Position numbers and translations under genes: made by a program | Notes under the pieces: model-generated | What the model saw: the letters and a program-made list of their open reading frames with translations, nothing else | Database searches by the model: none | What the model was told of the DNA's origin: nothing | In this document: one piece after another, positions 16,758-26,757 of the stretch | Position numbering within the stretch: position 1 is the stretch's first letter | Layout of the letters: each line of letters opens with the position of its first letter | NCBI RefSeq assembly: GCF_017916425.1 | Contig: NZ_JAFMSX010000003.1 | Coordinates: forward strand, 359,173-423,172 | Reading direction: 5' to 3' | DNA: 64,000 nt | From: Nocardioides sp. SYSU D00065 | Lineage (GTDB): Bacteria; Actinomycetota; Actinomycetes; Propionibacteriales; Nocardioidaceae

Positions 16758-17813
16758 ATGGCACGACGAGGGCTCTTGCGCCCCCTGACCCACGCCGCCC
16801 TGCTGACGACCGTCGGCCTGGTGGCTCTCACCGGCTGCGGCGGAGCCGAGGCCGGCCCCAAGCTGGCGCTGAGCGCCGCCCTGCCCGACGCGCCCGCGGA
16901 CGGCACCGTCCTGCGCGTCGGTGACCCCGCCACCCAGGTCGCCCTCGAGACGTCCGGGCTCATCGACGAGCTCGACGTGGACGTCGAGTGGGCCAACATC
17001 ACCGGCGGCCCCAAGACGCTGGAGGCGTTCCGCGCCGACGCGATCGACATCGGCTCGGTCGCCGACATCCCGCCGCTGTTCGCCCACTGGACCGGCACCG
17101 ACGTCCGCATCGTCGCCGCCCGCGAGACGGTCGACCCGATGGAGCACCCGACCTACGAGCTCGGCATCGCGCCGGGCGTGGACGTGGAGAGCATCGAGGA
17201 CATCGAGGGCAAGAAGGTCGCCTACAGCCCCGGCCAGGCGCAGGGGGCGCTCGTCCTCAACGTGCTGCGCGAGGCGGGCCTGTCCCAGGACGACGTCGAG
17301 CTCGTGGAGATGCAGAGCGTCGACGACGCGTTCTCGGTCGCGCTGGCCGGCAACCAGGTCGACGTCGCTCCCTTGGGCCAGGCGCTGGTGAAGACCTACC
17401 TCGCCAAGTACGAGCAGGACGGCGCCAGCACCATCGCCCCGGGCGTGCGCGACGACGCCTGGACCCTGTACGCGCCGACCGAGGTGCTCGAGGACGCCGA
17501 CAAGGCCGCGGCCGTCAAGGAGTACGTCGGCCTGTGGGCGCAGGCGCAGCAGTGGATCTCGGACCACCCCGAGGAGTTCGCGGAGGCGTACTACGTCGAC
17601 CACGAGGGCCTCTCGCCCGAGGACGCCCAGTACGTCGTGGAGGCCCTCGGCGAGTTCACCGTGCCGACCAGCTGGGACGAGTTCATCGCCCGGCACCAGG
17701 AGACCGTCGACACCCTCGTCGAGGCCCAGGACCAGGAGCCGCTCGACGTCGAGACGCTCTACGACCGACGCTTCGAGAAGGCCATCGCGGCCGCCGTGGA
17801 GGGGTCGCAGTGA
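16758..17813 (+). CDS. ssuA: Sulfonate ABC transporter substrate-binding lipoprotein
   Basis: A 351-residue lipoprotein with lipobox LTGC (C27), to be lipidated and anchored outside the membrane. The body is a type II periplasmic-binding fold of the SsuA/TauA/NMT1 class: VGDPATQVALETSGL, the ITGGPKTLEAFRADAIDIGSVADI hinge block and GVDVESIEDIEGKKVAYSPG. I start at the second ATG because AAGGAG (16745-16750) lies 7 bases before it; the first ATG is only one base from that site. The stop overlaps the permease start (GTGA). Confidence 0.88.
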   Translation: MARRGLLRPLTHAALLTTVGLVALTGCGGAEAGPKLALSAALPDAPADGTVLRVGDPATQVALETSGLIDELDVDVEWANITGGPKTLEAFRADAIDIGSVADIPPLFAHWTGTDVRIVAARETVDPMEHPTYELGIAPGVDVESIEDIEGKKVAYSPGQAQGALVLNVLREAGLSQDDVELVEMQSVDDAFSVALAGNQVDVAPLGQALVKTYLAKYEQDGASTIAPGVRDDAWTLYAPTEVLEDADKAAAVKEYVGLWAQAQQWISDHPEEFAEAYYVDHEGLSPEDAQYVVEALGEFTVPTSWDEFIARHQETVDTLVEAQDQEPLDVETLYDRRFEKAIAAAVEGSQ

Positions 17814-18646
17814 CGACGCTGACCGCTCCCACCCGCCCGGTCGCGGCGGCCGAGGACGTACGCCCCACCCGCCGACGGCTCGGCCCCGGCGAGCCCATCC
17901 GCTTCGGCGGGCTGATCGGCATCGCCGCGCTGCTCGGCGCCTGGGTGGTCGGCTCGGCCACCGGGCTGCTCGACCCGCGGACGCTCACCGAGCCGTGGAC
18001 CGTCGTGGAGACCGCCGGCACGCTCGTCGAGAACGGCCGGCTCCAGGAGAGCCTGCTGACCTCGGGCGTCCGGGCCGCCCTCGGCCTGGGTCTCGGCGTC
18101 GCCGTCGGCACCGTGCTGGCGCTCGTGTCGGGACTCTCCCGCATCGGCGAGTCGCTCATCGACGGCCCGATCCAGGTCAAGCGCTCCATCCCGACCCTGG
18201 CGCTGATCCCGCTGCTGATCCTGTGGCTGGGCATCGGCGAGCCGATGAAGATCATCACGATCGCGCTGGCCGTCTTCGTGCCCGTCTACATCCACACCCA
18301 CAACGGCCTGCGCACCATCGAGGGCCGCTACGCCGAGCTCGCCGAGACGCTCGGCGTCACACGGGGCGAGTTCGTCCGCCACGTGGTGCTGCCCGGTGCG
18401 ATGCCCGGCTTCCTGCTCGGCATGCGCTTCGCGGTGACCTCGTCCCTGCTGGCGCTGGTGGTCGTCGAGGTCATCAACGCGACGAGCGGGATCGGCCACA
18501 TGATCACGCTCGCGTCCAACTACGGACAGACCGACATCATCGTCGTCGGCCTGGTCGTCTACGCGCTGCTCGGCGTCACCGCCGACGCGGCGGTCCGCTT
18601 CATCGAGAGGAAGGCACTGTCATGGCGTCGTACGCTGGCGAGCTGA
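17810..18646 (+). CDS. ssuC: Sulfonate ABC transporter permease
   Basis: A 278-residue inner-membrane permease with about six membrane helices and the EAA loop (YAELAETLGVTRGEFVRHVVLPGAMPG) that docks on the ATPase. The GTG start overlaps the ssuA stop and follows GGAGGGG. The C-terminus overlaps ssuB by 25 bases. Works with SsuA and SsuB as an importer. Confidence 0.9.
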   Translation: MTTLTAPTRPVAAAEDVRPTRRRLGPGEPIRFGGLIGIAALLGAWVVGSATGLLDPRTLTEPWTVVETAGTLVENGRLQESLLTSGVRAALGLGLGVAVGTVLALVSGLSRIGESLIDGPIQVKRSIPTLALIPLLILWLGIGEPMKIITIALAVFVPVYIHTHNGLRTIEGRYAELAETLGVTRGEFVRHVVLPGAMPGFLLGMRFAVTSSLLALVVVEVINATSGIGHMITLASNYGQTDIIVVGLVVYALLGVTADAAVRFIERKALSWRRTLAS

Positions 18647-19407
18647 GCCCCGCGGTCCGGGTGAGGTCCCTGCACCGCAGCTTCAACGAGGCGGGCGGCG
18701 TGCTCAACGGCCTCGACCTCGACATCGCGCCCGGCGAGTTCGTGGCCCTGCTGGGCCGCAGCGGCTCCGGCAAGAGCACGCTGCTCCGGGCCCTGGCCGG
18801 GCTCGACCGCGGCGTGGCCGGGACCGGTCGCATCGAGGTCCCCGACAAGGTGTCGGTGGTGTTCCAGGACTCGCGGCTGCTGCCGTGGAAGCGCGTCCTC
18901 GACAACGTCACCCTCGGCCTGCGGTCCGACGACGCGGCGCAGCGCGGCACCCAGGCGCTCGCCGAGGTCGGCCTGGCCGGCCGTGAGCGGGCGTGGCCGC
19001 ACGAGCTGTCCGGCGGCGAGCAGCAGCGGGCCTCCCTGGCCCGCTCGCTGGTGCGCGACCCCCAGCTCCTGCTCGCCGACGAGCCGTTCGGCGCGCTGGA
19101 CGCGCTGACCCGCATCCGCATGCACACCCTGCTGCGGCGGCTCTGCGAGGTGCACCAGCCGGCGGTGCTGCTGGTCACCCACGACGTCGACGAGGCGATC
19201 GTGCTGGCCGACCGGGTCATCGTGCTCGACGGCGGCGTCGTGCGCCATGACGCACACATCGACCTCGGCACCCGGCGCTCCCAGGCGGACCCCGCCTTCG
19301 CGCGACTGCGCGCCCTGCTGCTCGCCGAGCTGGGCGTCGAGGACGACCACGACGCCGCGCCGGGCCGTCACGCCGATCCCCGCCTGGACGAGAGGGCCGC
19401 CTCGTGA
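18622..19407 (+). CDS. ssuB: Sulfonate ABC transporter ATP-binding protein
   Basis: A 261-residue ABC ATPase: Walker A GRSGSGKST (45-53), Q-loop in VVFQDSRLLPW, signature LSGGEQQR, Walker B LLLADEPFGALD and the H-loop THD. The FQDSRLLPW version of the Q-loop is typical of the nitrate/sulfonate/taurine (SsuB) group. The start lies inside the end of ssuC after AGGAAGG; the stop overlaps the next GTG. Confidence 0.92.
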   Translation: MASYAGELSPAVRVRSLHRSFNEAGGVLNGLDLDIAPGEFVALLGRSGSGKSTLLRALAGLDRGVAGTGRIEVPDKVSVVFQDSRLLPWKRVLDNVTLGLRSDDAAQRGTQALAEVGLAGRERAWPHELSGGEQQRASLARSLVRDPQLLLADEPFGALDALTRIRMHTLLRRLCEVHQPAVLLVTHDVDEAIVLADRVIVLDGGVVRHDAHIDLGTRRSQADPAFARLRALLLAELGVEDDHDAAPGRHADPRLDERAAS

Positions 19408-20753
19408 CGCGATCGCTGCACCTCAACCTGTTCATCTATCCCGACGGCCACCACGAGGCGGCCTGGCGCCACCCGGACAGCCAGACCGAGCGCATCCTCG
19501 ACATCTCCTACTACCAGGGGCTGGCCCAGCGTGCGGAGGCGGCGAAGTTCGACGCGGTCTTCTTCGCCGACGGGCCGTCGCTGGCCGAGAACATCCGGTA
19601 CGCCGCCCGATTCCGGCTCGAGCCGATCACCGTGATGACCGCGATCGTCGCGGCGACCGAGCGCATCGGCGTGATCGGCACCGCGTCGACGACGTACACC
19701 GAGCCCTACAACCTGGCGCGCCAGTTCGCCTCGCTCGACCACCTCAGCGGGGGCCGGGCCGGGTGGAACATCGTGACCACGGGGGCGGCCGACGCCGCCC
19801 TCAACTTCGGCCTGGACGCCCACCCGCTGCACCGCGACCGCTACGCGCGGGCCGAGGAGTACCTCGACGTGGTCACCAAGCTCTGGGACAGTTGGGAGGA
19901 CGACGCGGTCGTCGCCGACCGCGAGAGCGGGATCTTCGCCGACACCGCCAAGATCCACCGCGTCGACCACGTCGGTGACCACTTCCGCGTCCGCGGGCCG
20001 CTCAACGCGCCCCGCTCGCCCCAAGGCCGCCCGGTGTACGTGCAGGCCGGGTCGTCGGAGGACGGCCGGGCGTTCGCGGCCCGGTGGGCCGAGGCGATCT
20101 TCACCGCGCACCAGACCCTCGGCTCCGCGCAGGAGTTCTACGCCGACATCAAGTCCCGGGCGCGTGCCCAGGGCCGCGACCCCCGCGGGCTCAAGGTGCT
20201 CCCGGGCATCAGCCCGTTCATCGGCTCGACCGCCCAGGAGGCCGAGGACCTGCACGAGCAGTTCAACGACCTCACGCAGCCGGAGTACTCCCTGGCCCAG
20301 CTGCACCGGCTCACCGGCGTCGACCTGTCGTCGTGCGACCTCGACGCGCCGTTCCCCCGCGAGGTGATCGACGAGGACGTCGAGCGCAGCGAGGGCAGCC
20401 GCTTCCGGCTCGTGCTCGACATCGTCGATCGCGAGCAGCCCACCCTGCGCCAGCTGTGCCACCGCCTCGCCGGCGCGCGCGGGCACCGGGTCGTCACCGG
20501 CACGCCCGACCAGATCGCCGACACCATCCAGGAGTGGGCCGAGCACGGCGCCGCCGACGGGTTCAACGTGATGCCACCCTGGCTGCCCGGCGGCATCGAG
20601 GTGTTTCTCGACGAGGTCGTGCCGATCCTGCGCGAGCGCGGCCTGTTCCGCACGGAGTACGCCGGCCGCACCCTGCGCGACCACCTCGGCCTCGAGCGTC
20701 CGGCCAGCCAGTACGCCCCCATCGACCAGCACGACGAGTTGGAGACAGCATGA
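19404..20753 (+). CDS. NtaA/SnaA/DszA-family FMNH2-dependent monooxygenase
   Basis: A 449-residue luciferase-fold oxygenase of the DszA/NtaA/SnaA group, which attacks sulfones, nitrilotriacetate or related compounds using reduced FMN. Signature regions: the opening [57 protein letters not shown] and the long insertion around [15 protein letters not shown]. Being coupled at both ends (GTGA with ssuB, ATGA with the aldo/keto reductase) inside a sulfonate uptake operon suggests desulfurisation of an organosulfur compound; substrate unproven. Confidence 0.86.
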   Translation: MTRSLHLNLFIYPDGHHEAAWRHPDSQTERILDISYYQGLAQRAEAAKFDAVFFADGPSLAENIRYAARFRLEPITVMTAIVAATERIGVIGTASTTYTEPYNLARQFASLDHLSGGRAGWNIVTTGAADAALNFGLDAHPLHRDRYARAEEYLDVVTKLWDSWEDDAVVADRESGIFADTAKIHRVDHVGDHFRVRGPLNAPRSPQGRPVYVQAGSSEDGRAFAARWAEAIFTAHQTLGSAQEFYADIKSRARAQGRDPRGLKVLPGISPFIGSTAQEAEDLHEQFNDLTQPEYSLAQLHRLTGVDLSSCDLDAPFPREVIDEDVERSEGSRFRLVLDIVDREQPTLRQLCHRLAGARGHRVVTGTPDQIADTIQEWAEHGAADGFNVMPPWLPGGIEVFLDEVVPILRERGLFRTEYAGRTLRDHLGLERPASQYAPIDQHDELETA

Positions 20754-21802
20754 GCGCGACCTACGAGCACCACCGCCCTCTCGGCCGCACCGGCGTCCAG
20801 GTCAGCCCGCTGACCCTCGGCGCGATGATGTTCGGCGCCTGGGGCAACACCGACCACGACGAGTCGATCGCGATCATCCACCGTGCGCTCGACGCCGGGA
20901 TCAACGTCATCGACACCGCCGACGTCTACGCCCGAGGCGAGTCGGAGGAGATCGTCGGCAAGGCGCTGAAGGCTCGGGCGGGGAGCCGCGACGACGTCGT
21001 CCTGGCCACCAAGTTCCACGGCGCCATGCACGACGAGGACCCCAACCGGGCCGGCAACTCGCGCCGCTGGATCGTCCGCGCCGTGGAGGATTCGCTGCGC
21101 CGCCTGCAGACCGACCACATCGACCTCTACCAGGTGCACCGGCCGCGACCCGAGGTCGACCTCGACGAGACGCTCGGCGCGCTCACCGACCTGGTGCGGC
21201 AGGGCAAGGTGCGCTACATCGGCACCTCCACCTTCCTGCCCTCGCAGGTCGTCGAGGCGCAGTGGGTGGCCGAGCGGCGCCAGCGTGAGCGGCCGGTCAC
21301 CGAGCAGCCGCCGTACTCGATCCTGGCGCGCGAGGTAGAGCGGGACATCCTACCGACCGCCCAGAGGTACGGCCTCGGTGTGCTGCCGTGGAGCCCGCTG
21401 GCGGGCGGGTGGCTCTCGGGCCGCTACCGCCGCGGTGAGGAGCCACAGGTCACCTCCAGCCGGCTGCGCCGCCAGCCGGCACGCCACGACCCGGCGAGCC
21501 CGGAGAACCGGGTGAAGCTGGAGGCGGTGCACCAGCTGCAGGACCTGGCCGACGAGGCCGGCCTGTCGCTGATCCACCTAGCGCTGGGGTTCGTGCTCGC
21601 CCACCCGGCGGTGTCCTCGGCGATCATCGGACCGCGGACCCTCGAGCAGCTCGAGTCGCAGCTCGGTGTCGAGAAGGTGCTGCTGCCCGCCGACGTGCTG
21701 GACCGGATCGACGAGATCGTCCCGCCCGGCACGACGCTCAACGAGGCGGACCGGGGTTACGCACCGCCGGCCCTCGTCGAGGCGGCGCTCCGGCGTCGCT
21801 GA
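20750..21802 (+). CDS. Aldo/keto reductase
   Basis: A 350-residue NADPH-dependent TIM-barrel reductase. Catalytic tetrad positions are recognisable: D in [13 protein letters not shown] a few residues on, K in VLATKFHG, and H in YQVHRP. The C-terminal cofactor segment [16 protein letters not shown] is typical of the YajO/Tas-like subgroup. Last gene of the ssu operon, overlapping the monooxygenase by 4 bp. It may reduce the aldehyde left after sulfonate cleavage (inference). Confidence 0.9.
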   Translation: MSATYEHHRPLGRTGVQVSPLTLGAMMFGAWGNTDHDESIAIIHRALDAGINVIDTADVYARGESEEIVGKALKARAGSRDDVVLATKFHGAMHDEDPNRAGNSRRWIVRAVEDSLRRLQTDHIDLYQVHRPRPEVDLDETLGALTDLVRQGKVRYIGTSTFLPSQVVEAQWVAERRQRERPVTEQPPYSILAREVERDILPTAQRYGLGVLPWSPLAGGWLSGRYRRGEEPQVTSSRLRRQPARHDPASPENRVKLEAVHQLQDLADEAGLSLIHLALGFVLAHPAVSSAIIGPRTLEQLESQLGVEKVLLPADVLDRIDEIVPPGTTLNEADRGYAPPALVEAALRRR

Positions 21803-21806
21803 GCGT

Positions 21807-21842
21807 CCGCCGCCTGGTCCCGCGGGGAGGATCAGGCGGCGG
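21807..21842. terminator. Bidirectional hairpin between the ssu operon and MFS gene
   Basis: CCGCCGCCTG (21807-21816) pairs perfectly with CAGGCGGCGG (21833-21842); a smaller TCCC/GGGA stem sits in the loop. It overlaps the last codons of the convergent MFS gene. Confidence 0.7.
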
Positions 21843-23220
21843 GCCTCGCCGCGCGCGCTGCCACCAGCACGCCGAGGACCCCGATGGCCACCGCGAGCGC
21901 GTAGACGGCGGGGAACGGGTCGAGATCGGCGCGCTCGGCCGAGGCGTACGCGATGCCGCTCACCGACAGGGCGAGGGCGGCGCCCAGCGAGTCGGCGACC
22001 GTGAGGGCGGAGGAGTTGAAGCCGCGGTCCTCGTCGGTCGTGGCGGCCAGCATCGCGACGCCCGTGCGGGGGTAGGCGAAGCCCATGCCGACGCTGGCCA
22101 GGACGTACGCCGCCACCGGTGCCGCGGCCGGCACGGCGGTGCCGCCCGAGCGCAGCCAGACCAGCACCGCGATGCCGGTCAGGCCGAGCAGGACGACCGC
22201 GGTGCCGAAGCGCAGCGCGGTCCCGTTGGACACCCGCTCGCCGAGGCGCGAGGAGACCTGGCTCGCGCTCGCCCACACCACGCCCACGCAGGTCAGCGCG
22301 ATGCCGGCCTGGCCGGGTGTGAGGTCCCAGCGCTCCTGCAGGACGTAGACGATGTAGGCCTCGGCGCAGAAGAACGAGGCGGCCAGCAGGCCGCGGGTGG
22401 CGATGACCGACGGAAGTCCGCGGCCCCCGCTGAGCGTCCCCGGCGGCAGCAGCGGCCGCAGGCCGACGACGACGAGCACGAAGGCCCCGGCCGCCGCGAG
22501 GAGGGTGAGGCCGGTGCCGGAGCCGAGGAGCTCGAGCGCCAGCACGGCGCCGGCGGCCAGGACCGCCCAGCCGAGGCGGGCCGGGGAGGCCGAGCCCGGG
22601 TCCTCGGGGACCGGCTGCCGGCGCGCGGTGCCGGTGACGAGCGCCGCCGCGACCGCGACCAGCACCACGATGCCGAGGAACACCCAGCGCCAGCCGAGGG
22701 CGTGGGCCACGAACGCGGCCACGCCGGGGCCGAAGAGCGCGGGCAGCACCCACGCCGCGGCGAACGACGCGAACACCGCGCCCTGGAGGCGGGCGGGGTA
22801 GACCAGGCCGACGAGCACGTAGGCGACCACGATCATCGCGCCGCTGCCGACGCCCTGCACGACGCGACCGAGGACGAAGACCTCCATCGCCGGAGCCGTG
22901 CCGCAGACCAGGAGCCCGAGCGAGAAGGTGGCCAGCGAGGCCAGCAGCGGCTGGAGCGGACCCCGGCGGTCGGTCCACATGCCGGCGGCGACCATGCCGA
23001 CGACGCCGCTGGCGAAGGGCGCGGCGAAGGCGAGGGCGTACAGGTCGAAGCCGTCGAGGCCGCGCGCGACGGTCGGCATCACGGTGGTGACGGCCATCGA
23101 CTCGAAGGCGGCGAAGACGATGAGCGAGAACAGGCCGATCGTCGTGGTCGCGTAGGCCGGTGAGAGCAGCCGCTCGCGCGGCGCGCCCGTGTCGGGAGTG
23201 GTGCTGCTGGTCACCGGCAC
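21832..23220 (-). CDS. MFS transporter (DHA-type efflux pump)
   Basis: A 462-residue major-facilitator protein with 12 or more predicted helices. It has the loop-2/3 motif GMWTDRRGPLQPLL, and the first helix carries FESMAVTTVMPTVAR, typical of drug:proton antiporters. GTG start; a second in-frame GTG lies two codons downstream and cannot be ruled out. Divergent from a luciferase-like gene 69 bases away, so the two may share a control region. Substrate unknown. Confidence 0.88.
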   Translation of the reverse strand: MPVTSSTTPDTGAPRERLLSPAYATTTIGLFSLIVFAAFESMAVTTVMPTVARGLDGFDLYALAFAAPFASGVVGMVAAGMWTDRRGPLQPLLASLATFSLGLLVCGTAPAMEVFVLGRVVQGVGSGAMIVVAYVLVGLVYPARLQGAVFASFAAAWVLPALFGPGVAAFVAHALGWRWVFLGIVVLVAVAAALVTGTARRQPVPEDPGSASPARLGWAVLAAGAVLALELLGSGTGLTLLAAAGAFVLVVVGLRPLLPPGTLSGGRGLPSVIATRGLLAASFFCAEAYIVYVLQERWDLTPGQAGIALTCVGVVWASASQVSSRLGERVSNGTALRFGTAVVLLGLTGIAVLVWLRSGGTAVPAAAPVAAYVLASVGMGFAYPRTGVAMLAATTDEDRGFNSSALTVADSLGAALALSVSGIAYASAERADLDPFPAVYALAVAIGVLGVLVAARAARPAA

Positions 23221-23289
23221 GACGGTAGGACCTCGGGCGCGCGGGAGGTCAATCGGAATAACCGTGACGTCGGCGACGCTGGGCAGACA

Positions 23290-24324
23290 GTGACCGCTCT
23301 CTCCGTGCTCGACCTCGTGCCCGTCCGCAGCGACCAGACGACCGGTGACGCCGTCGCCGCCTCGCGCCGGCTGGCGCAGGTGGCCGACGAGCTCGGCTAT
23401 CGCCGCTACTGGGTCGCGGAGCACCACAACATGCCGGCGGTCGCGGCCACCAACCCGCCGGTCCTCATCGCCATGCTCGCCGCGGCGACCACGCGCATCC
23501 GCCTGGGCTCGGGCGGCGTGATGCTGCCGAACCATGCACCGCTCGTCGTGGCCGAGCAGTTCGCGCTGCTCGAGGCCGCCTTCCCCGGCCGCATCGACCT
23601 GGGCATCGGTCGTGCGCCCGGCACCGACCCGCTGACGAGGTACGTCCTGCGCGGCGGCAGCGCCGAGTCCGCCGACGAGGCGGTGAGCAAGTTCCCCGAC
23701 TACGTCGAGGACATCCGCACGCTGATGACCAGCGACGGCGTGGAGCTGCAGGTCGGCCCGCGCCGCCAGCCGCTGCGCGCCACGCCGTCCGCGCGCAGCG
23801 TCGCCGACATCTGGCTGCTCGGGTCCTCGGACTACTCCGCGCGCCTGGCCGCCGAGAAGGGCCTGCCCTACGTCTTCGCCCACCACTTCTCCGGCGAGGG
23901 CACCGGCGTCGCGCTCGAGCTCTACCGCTCGTCGTACCAGCCCTCCCCGGAGTACCCCGAGCCGCGCACCTTCCTCACCGTCAACGCCGTCGTGGCCGAG
24001 ACCGAGGAGGAGGCGCGCCGTCAGGCGCTGCCCAACGTGCAGCAGATGATCGCGCTGCGCACCGGCGCCCCGCTGCACCCCCAGCGGCTGGTCGAGGAGG
24101 CCGAGGCGGCGGAGATGACCGCCGACCAGCGCGCCTTCGGCCACGCCATGGCGGGTCGCTGGGTGGTCGGCTCGGCCGAGCAGGCCCGCGCCCAGCTCGC
24201 GGACCTGGCGGCGACGTACGGCGTCGACGAGGTGATGGTGCACCCGGTGGCGGGCGCCCACGCCGGCACCGACGCCACGACCTCCCCCAACCGCGAGACC
24301 ACGCTGCGCCTGCTCGCCGGTTGA
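23290..24324 (+). CDS. Luciferase-like flavin-dependent oxidoreductase (MsnO8-type)
   Basis: A 344-residue LLM-class protein. Typical segments: LSVLDLVPVRS at the start, RYWVAEHHNMPAVAATNPPVLI, LGSGGVMLPNHAPLVVAEQFALLEAAFPGRIDLGIGRAPG and the C-terminal VVGSAEQARAQL. This subgroup is close to MsnO8/YhbW-like proteins with no fixed substrate. GTG start 69 bases from the divergent MFS gene. It ends in a strong hairpin that includes its last codons. Confidence 0.88.
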   Translation: MTALSVLDLVPVRSDQTTGDAVAASRRLAQVADELGYRRYWVAEHHNMPAVAATNPPVLIAMLAAATTRIRLGSGGVMLPNHAPLVVAEQFALLEAAFPGRIDLGIGRAPGTDPLTRYVLRGGSAESADEAVSKFPDYVEDIRTLMTSDGVELQVGPRRQPLRATPSARSVADIWLLGSSDYSARLAAEKGLPYVFAHHFSGEGTGVALELYRSSYQPSPEYPEPRTFLTVNAVVAETEEEARRQALPNVQQMIALRTGAPLHPQRLVEEAEAAEMTADQRAFGHAMAGRWVVGSAEQARAQLADLAATYGVDEVMVHPVAGAHAGTDATTSPNRETTLRLLAG

Positions 24325-24336
24325 GCAGGCGCAGCG
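24302..24336. terminator. Perfect 14-bp hairpin overlapping the luciferase-like gene end
   Basis: CGCTGCGCCTGCTC (24302-24315), loop 7, GAGCAGGCGCAGCG (24323-24336). The left arm lies within the last codons and the stop codon sits at the loop edge. Serves the convergent pair on both sides. Confidence 0.75.
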
Positions 24337-24342
24337 CGTCGC

Positions 24343-26757
24343 TCAGTCGAGCGCCAGCCCCGCCGCGGGCGTGACCCGGGCTGCCCGGCGGGCCGGGACG
24401 ACGCACGCGGCCAACCCGGCCAGCGCCGCCACCACGGCGACCCCGGCCACCTGCAGCACCGGCACGGTCAGGTCCGCGTCGTCGACGACCGTCCCGAGCA
24501 GGACCTGCACGCCGACCCAGGCGAACGCCAGCCCCAGCGCCGTGCCCATCACGGTCGCGACCGCCGAGAGCAGCAGGCCCTCGGTCGCCAGCGCCCGGCG
24601 CAGCTGCGTGCGCGTCAGGCCCATCGCCCGCAGCAGCGCGTTCTCGCGCGTCCGCTCGAGGACCGAGAGGCCCAGCGTGTTGGCGATGCCGACCAGCGCG
24701 ATGACGATGGCGATCGCCAGCAGGCCGACGACCGAGCCGGTGAGGATGTCGACCTGCAGGTCGACCCAGGCGCGCTGGCTGTACCCGCTCTCCAGGCCCG
24801 CCCCCGAGGCGCCGGCCAGCGCCGCCAGGTCGCCTTGCAGGTCCTCGGCGTCGGCGCCGTCGACCGCGCGCACCCACACCGCCGTCGGCTGCGGGTCGGC
24901 GTCCAGCGCGGCGAGCGTGCTCGTCGACACCAGCCCCGCCCGGCCCCAGCCGGTCGCCGGCTTCACCTGGAGCGTCCGCTCCCGCCCCGCGACCGTGACG
25001 GTCACCTCGCGGTCCTCCCACACCCGGTCGGCGCGCCCGGCCGGCAGCTCGTCGATCACCGAGTAGGGAAGCCACACCACACCGTCGCGGGGTGCGAAGT
25101 CGTTGGGCCCTCGCACCACGCCCGGACGTGCCGACACACCAGCCAGCGGAACCTCGACCTCACCGATGAGGGCCGTCGTACCGTCCAGCGTCGCGACGTC
25201 CGCGACGCCCTCGACACCGGCCACCCGGTCCGCCAGGTCGGCCTCGAGCGGGTCGTCGGCGGCCGTGATCGTCGCGTCGATGGGGTGCGACAGGTCCATC
25301 TCCCGGTCCAGCTCGGTGCGCGAGGAGGCCAGGCCGGTGAGCACCGCGGTGGTCAGCGTGACGCCGACCAGCAGCGACGCGGCCGTGGTCGCCGTACGCC
25401 GCGGGTTGCGCACCGCGTTGCCGGTCGCCAGCCGCCGCACCGGACCCGCCCCCAGCAAGCGGCCTCCGAGCCTGATGAGCGCGGGGACCAGCAGCGGGCC
25501 GAGCAGCAGCACGCCGACGAAGGTCGCCGTGCCGCCCACGAGCATCACCGGCAGGGCCTCGGTGGCCACGGAGAAGGCGAGGGCCAGGCAGCCGCCGACG
25601 AGGAGGACGCCCGCCGCGGCGAGCCGCCAGCGACCGGCCGCGGAGCGTACGTCGACGCCCGTGTCGGGCCGCAGGGCCGCCAGCGGAGCGACGCGGGTGG
25701 CCGAGCGGGTCGGCAGCCATGCCGCCACCAGGGTGACGAGCACGCCGACCGTGAGGGCCGCGCCCGTCCACAGCGGGTCGATCGCCGCCGGGCCCATGTC
25801 GGCGAACCACTGCGCCACGAGCGCCACGAGGCCGTAGCCCAGCACGGTGCCGAGGACCAGGCCGAGGACCGAGGCGACGACCCCCAGGGCCAGCGCCTCC
25901 AGGCGCACGGCGCGTCGCAGCTGGCGGCGGGTGACGCCGACGCAGCGGAGCAGGGCGAAGTCGCGCAGCCGCTGGGCGAACAGGATCGCGAAGGTGTTGG
26001 CGATGACCATCACGGCGACGAAGAGCGCAATGGCGACGAAGAGCAGCGCCATCACCGCCAGGACGTCGACGCCCTGGGAGATCTCCGCCTGGCGGGCGGC
26101 GACCCAGTCGTCGGCGGCCTCGACGGACGCGTCCGGGGCGACCTCACGGGCGAGCTCCTCACTGCCGCCCCACGCCAGCGACTCGATCCACAACGTGTCG
26201 CGGAAGCCTTCGAGCACCTCCCACGGGACGTACAGCGAGGCGCCGAAGGCCGCGGGGCTGTCGACCATCCCGACGACCTCGACGTCCACGGCCGCCTCGC
26301 CGGCGCCGACCCGGACGACGTCGCCGATCGCGACGCCGGTGCTCTTGGCCGCGTTGACGTCGGCCAACGCCTCGCCTGCCGCCGTCGGGAAGCGGCCGTC
26401 CTCGAGCTGCTGCCACTGCATGGCCGGGTCGAGCGACGCCTCGGCGATGTCGGCCGATGCCGCCAGCTGCACCCCGTCGCGGCTGACCGGCTCCATGGCG
26501 TAGCCGAGGGTCAGCGCGGGCACCCCGTCCTCGGCGGCCGCGTCGACGAGGCGGCCCACGTCGCGCGGGGCGCCGATCGTCACGACGTGGTCGACCGCTG
26601 CGACGGGTGCACCCACATCGGCGGTCAGGCCGGCGCGCGTCGCCCCGGTCAGCATGCCGGTGACGACGACGAACGCGACGCCGATCGCCACCGCGAGCGC
26701 CGCGGCGACGTACCGGCGTGTGTGGTGGCGCAGCGACGCCAGCAGCACCCCGCGCAT
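24343..26757 (-). CDS. FtsX/MacB-type ABC transporter permease
   Basis: An 804-residue membrane protein with two FtsX-like cores: one helix near residue 20, a long extracytoplasmic domain, three helices, then a further helix pair, a second extracytoplasmic domain and the last three helices. Motifs such as LLRCVGVTRRQLRRAVRLEAL and LLRAMGLTRTQLRRALATEGLL repeat before each helical set, showing internal duplication. It works with the coupled ATPase upstream (TGATG overlap), probably in peptide/antibiotic efflux or resistance, or mechanotransmission. A start further upstream in the same frame would overlap the ATPase gene and is rejected. Confidence 0.9.
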   Translation of the reverse strand: MRGVLLASLRHHTRRYVAAALAVAIGVAFVVVTGMLTGATRAGLTADVGAPVAAVDHVVTIGAPRDVGRLVDAAAEDGVPALTLGYAMEPVSRDGVQLAASADIAEASLDPAMQWQQLEDGRFPTAAGEALADVNAAKSTGVAIGDVVRVGAGEAAVDVEVVGMVDSPAAFGASLYVPWEVLEGFRDTLWIESLAWGGSEELAREVAPDASVEAADDWVAARQAEISQGVDVLAVMALLFVAIALFVAVMVIANTFAILFAQRLRDFALLRCVGVTRRQLRRAVRLEALALGVVASVLGLVLGTVLGYGLVALVAQWFADMGPAAIDPLWTGAALTVGVLVTLVAAWLPTRSATRVAPLAALRPDTGVDVRSAAGRWRLAAAGVLLVGGCLALAFSVATEALPVMLVGGTATFVGVLLLGPLLVPALIRLGGRLLGAGPVRRLATGNAVRNPRRTATTAASLLVGVTLTTAVLTGLASSRTELDREMDLSHPIDATITAADDPLEADLADRVAGVEGVADVATLDGTTALIGEVEVPLAGVSARPGVVRGPNDFAPRDGVVWLPYSVIDELPAGRADRVWEDREVTVTVAGRERTLQVKPATGWGRAGLVSTSTLAALDADPQPTAVWVRAVDGADAEDLQGDLAALAGASGAGLESGYSQRAWVDLQVDILTGSVVGLLAIAIVIALVGIANTLGLSVLERTRENALLRAMGLTRTQLRRALATEGLLLSAVATVMGTALGLAFAWVGVQVLLGTVVDDADLTVPVLQVAGVAVVAALAGLAACVVPARRAARVTPAAGLALD

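Noticed and set aside
16688..16924. 78-residue frame at the ssuA promoter
   Set aside because: It overlaps the start of ssuA in another frame and its first codons lie in the AT-rich promoter.
23290..24324. Bacterial luciferase
   Set aside because: No luxB partner or fatty-acid reductase genes; it belongs to the broad luciferase-like monooxygenase class.
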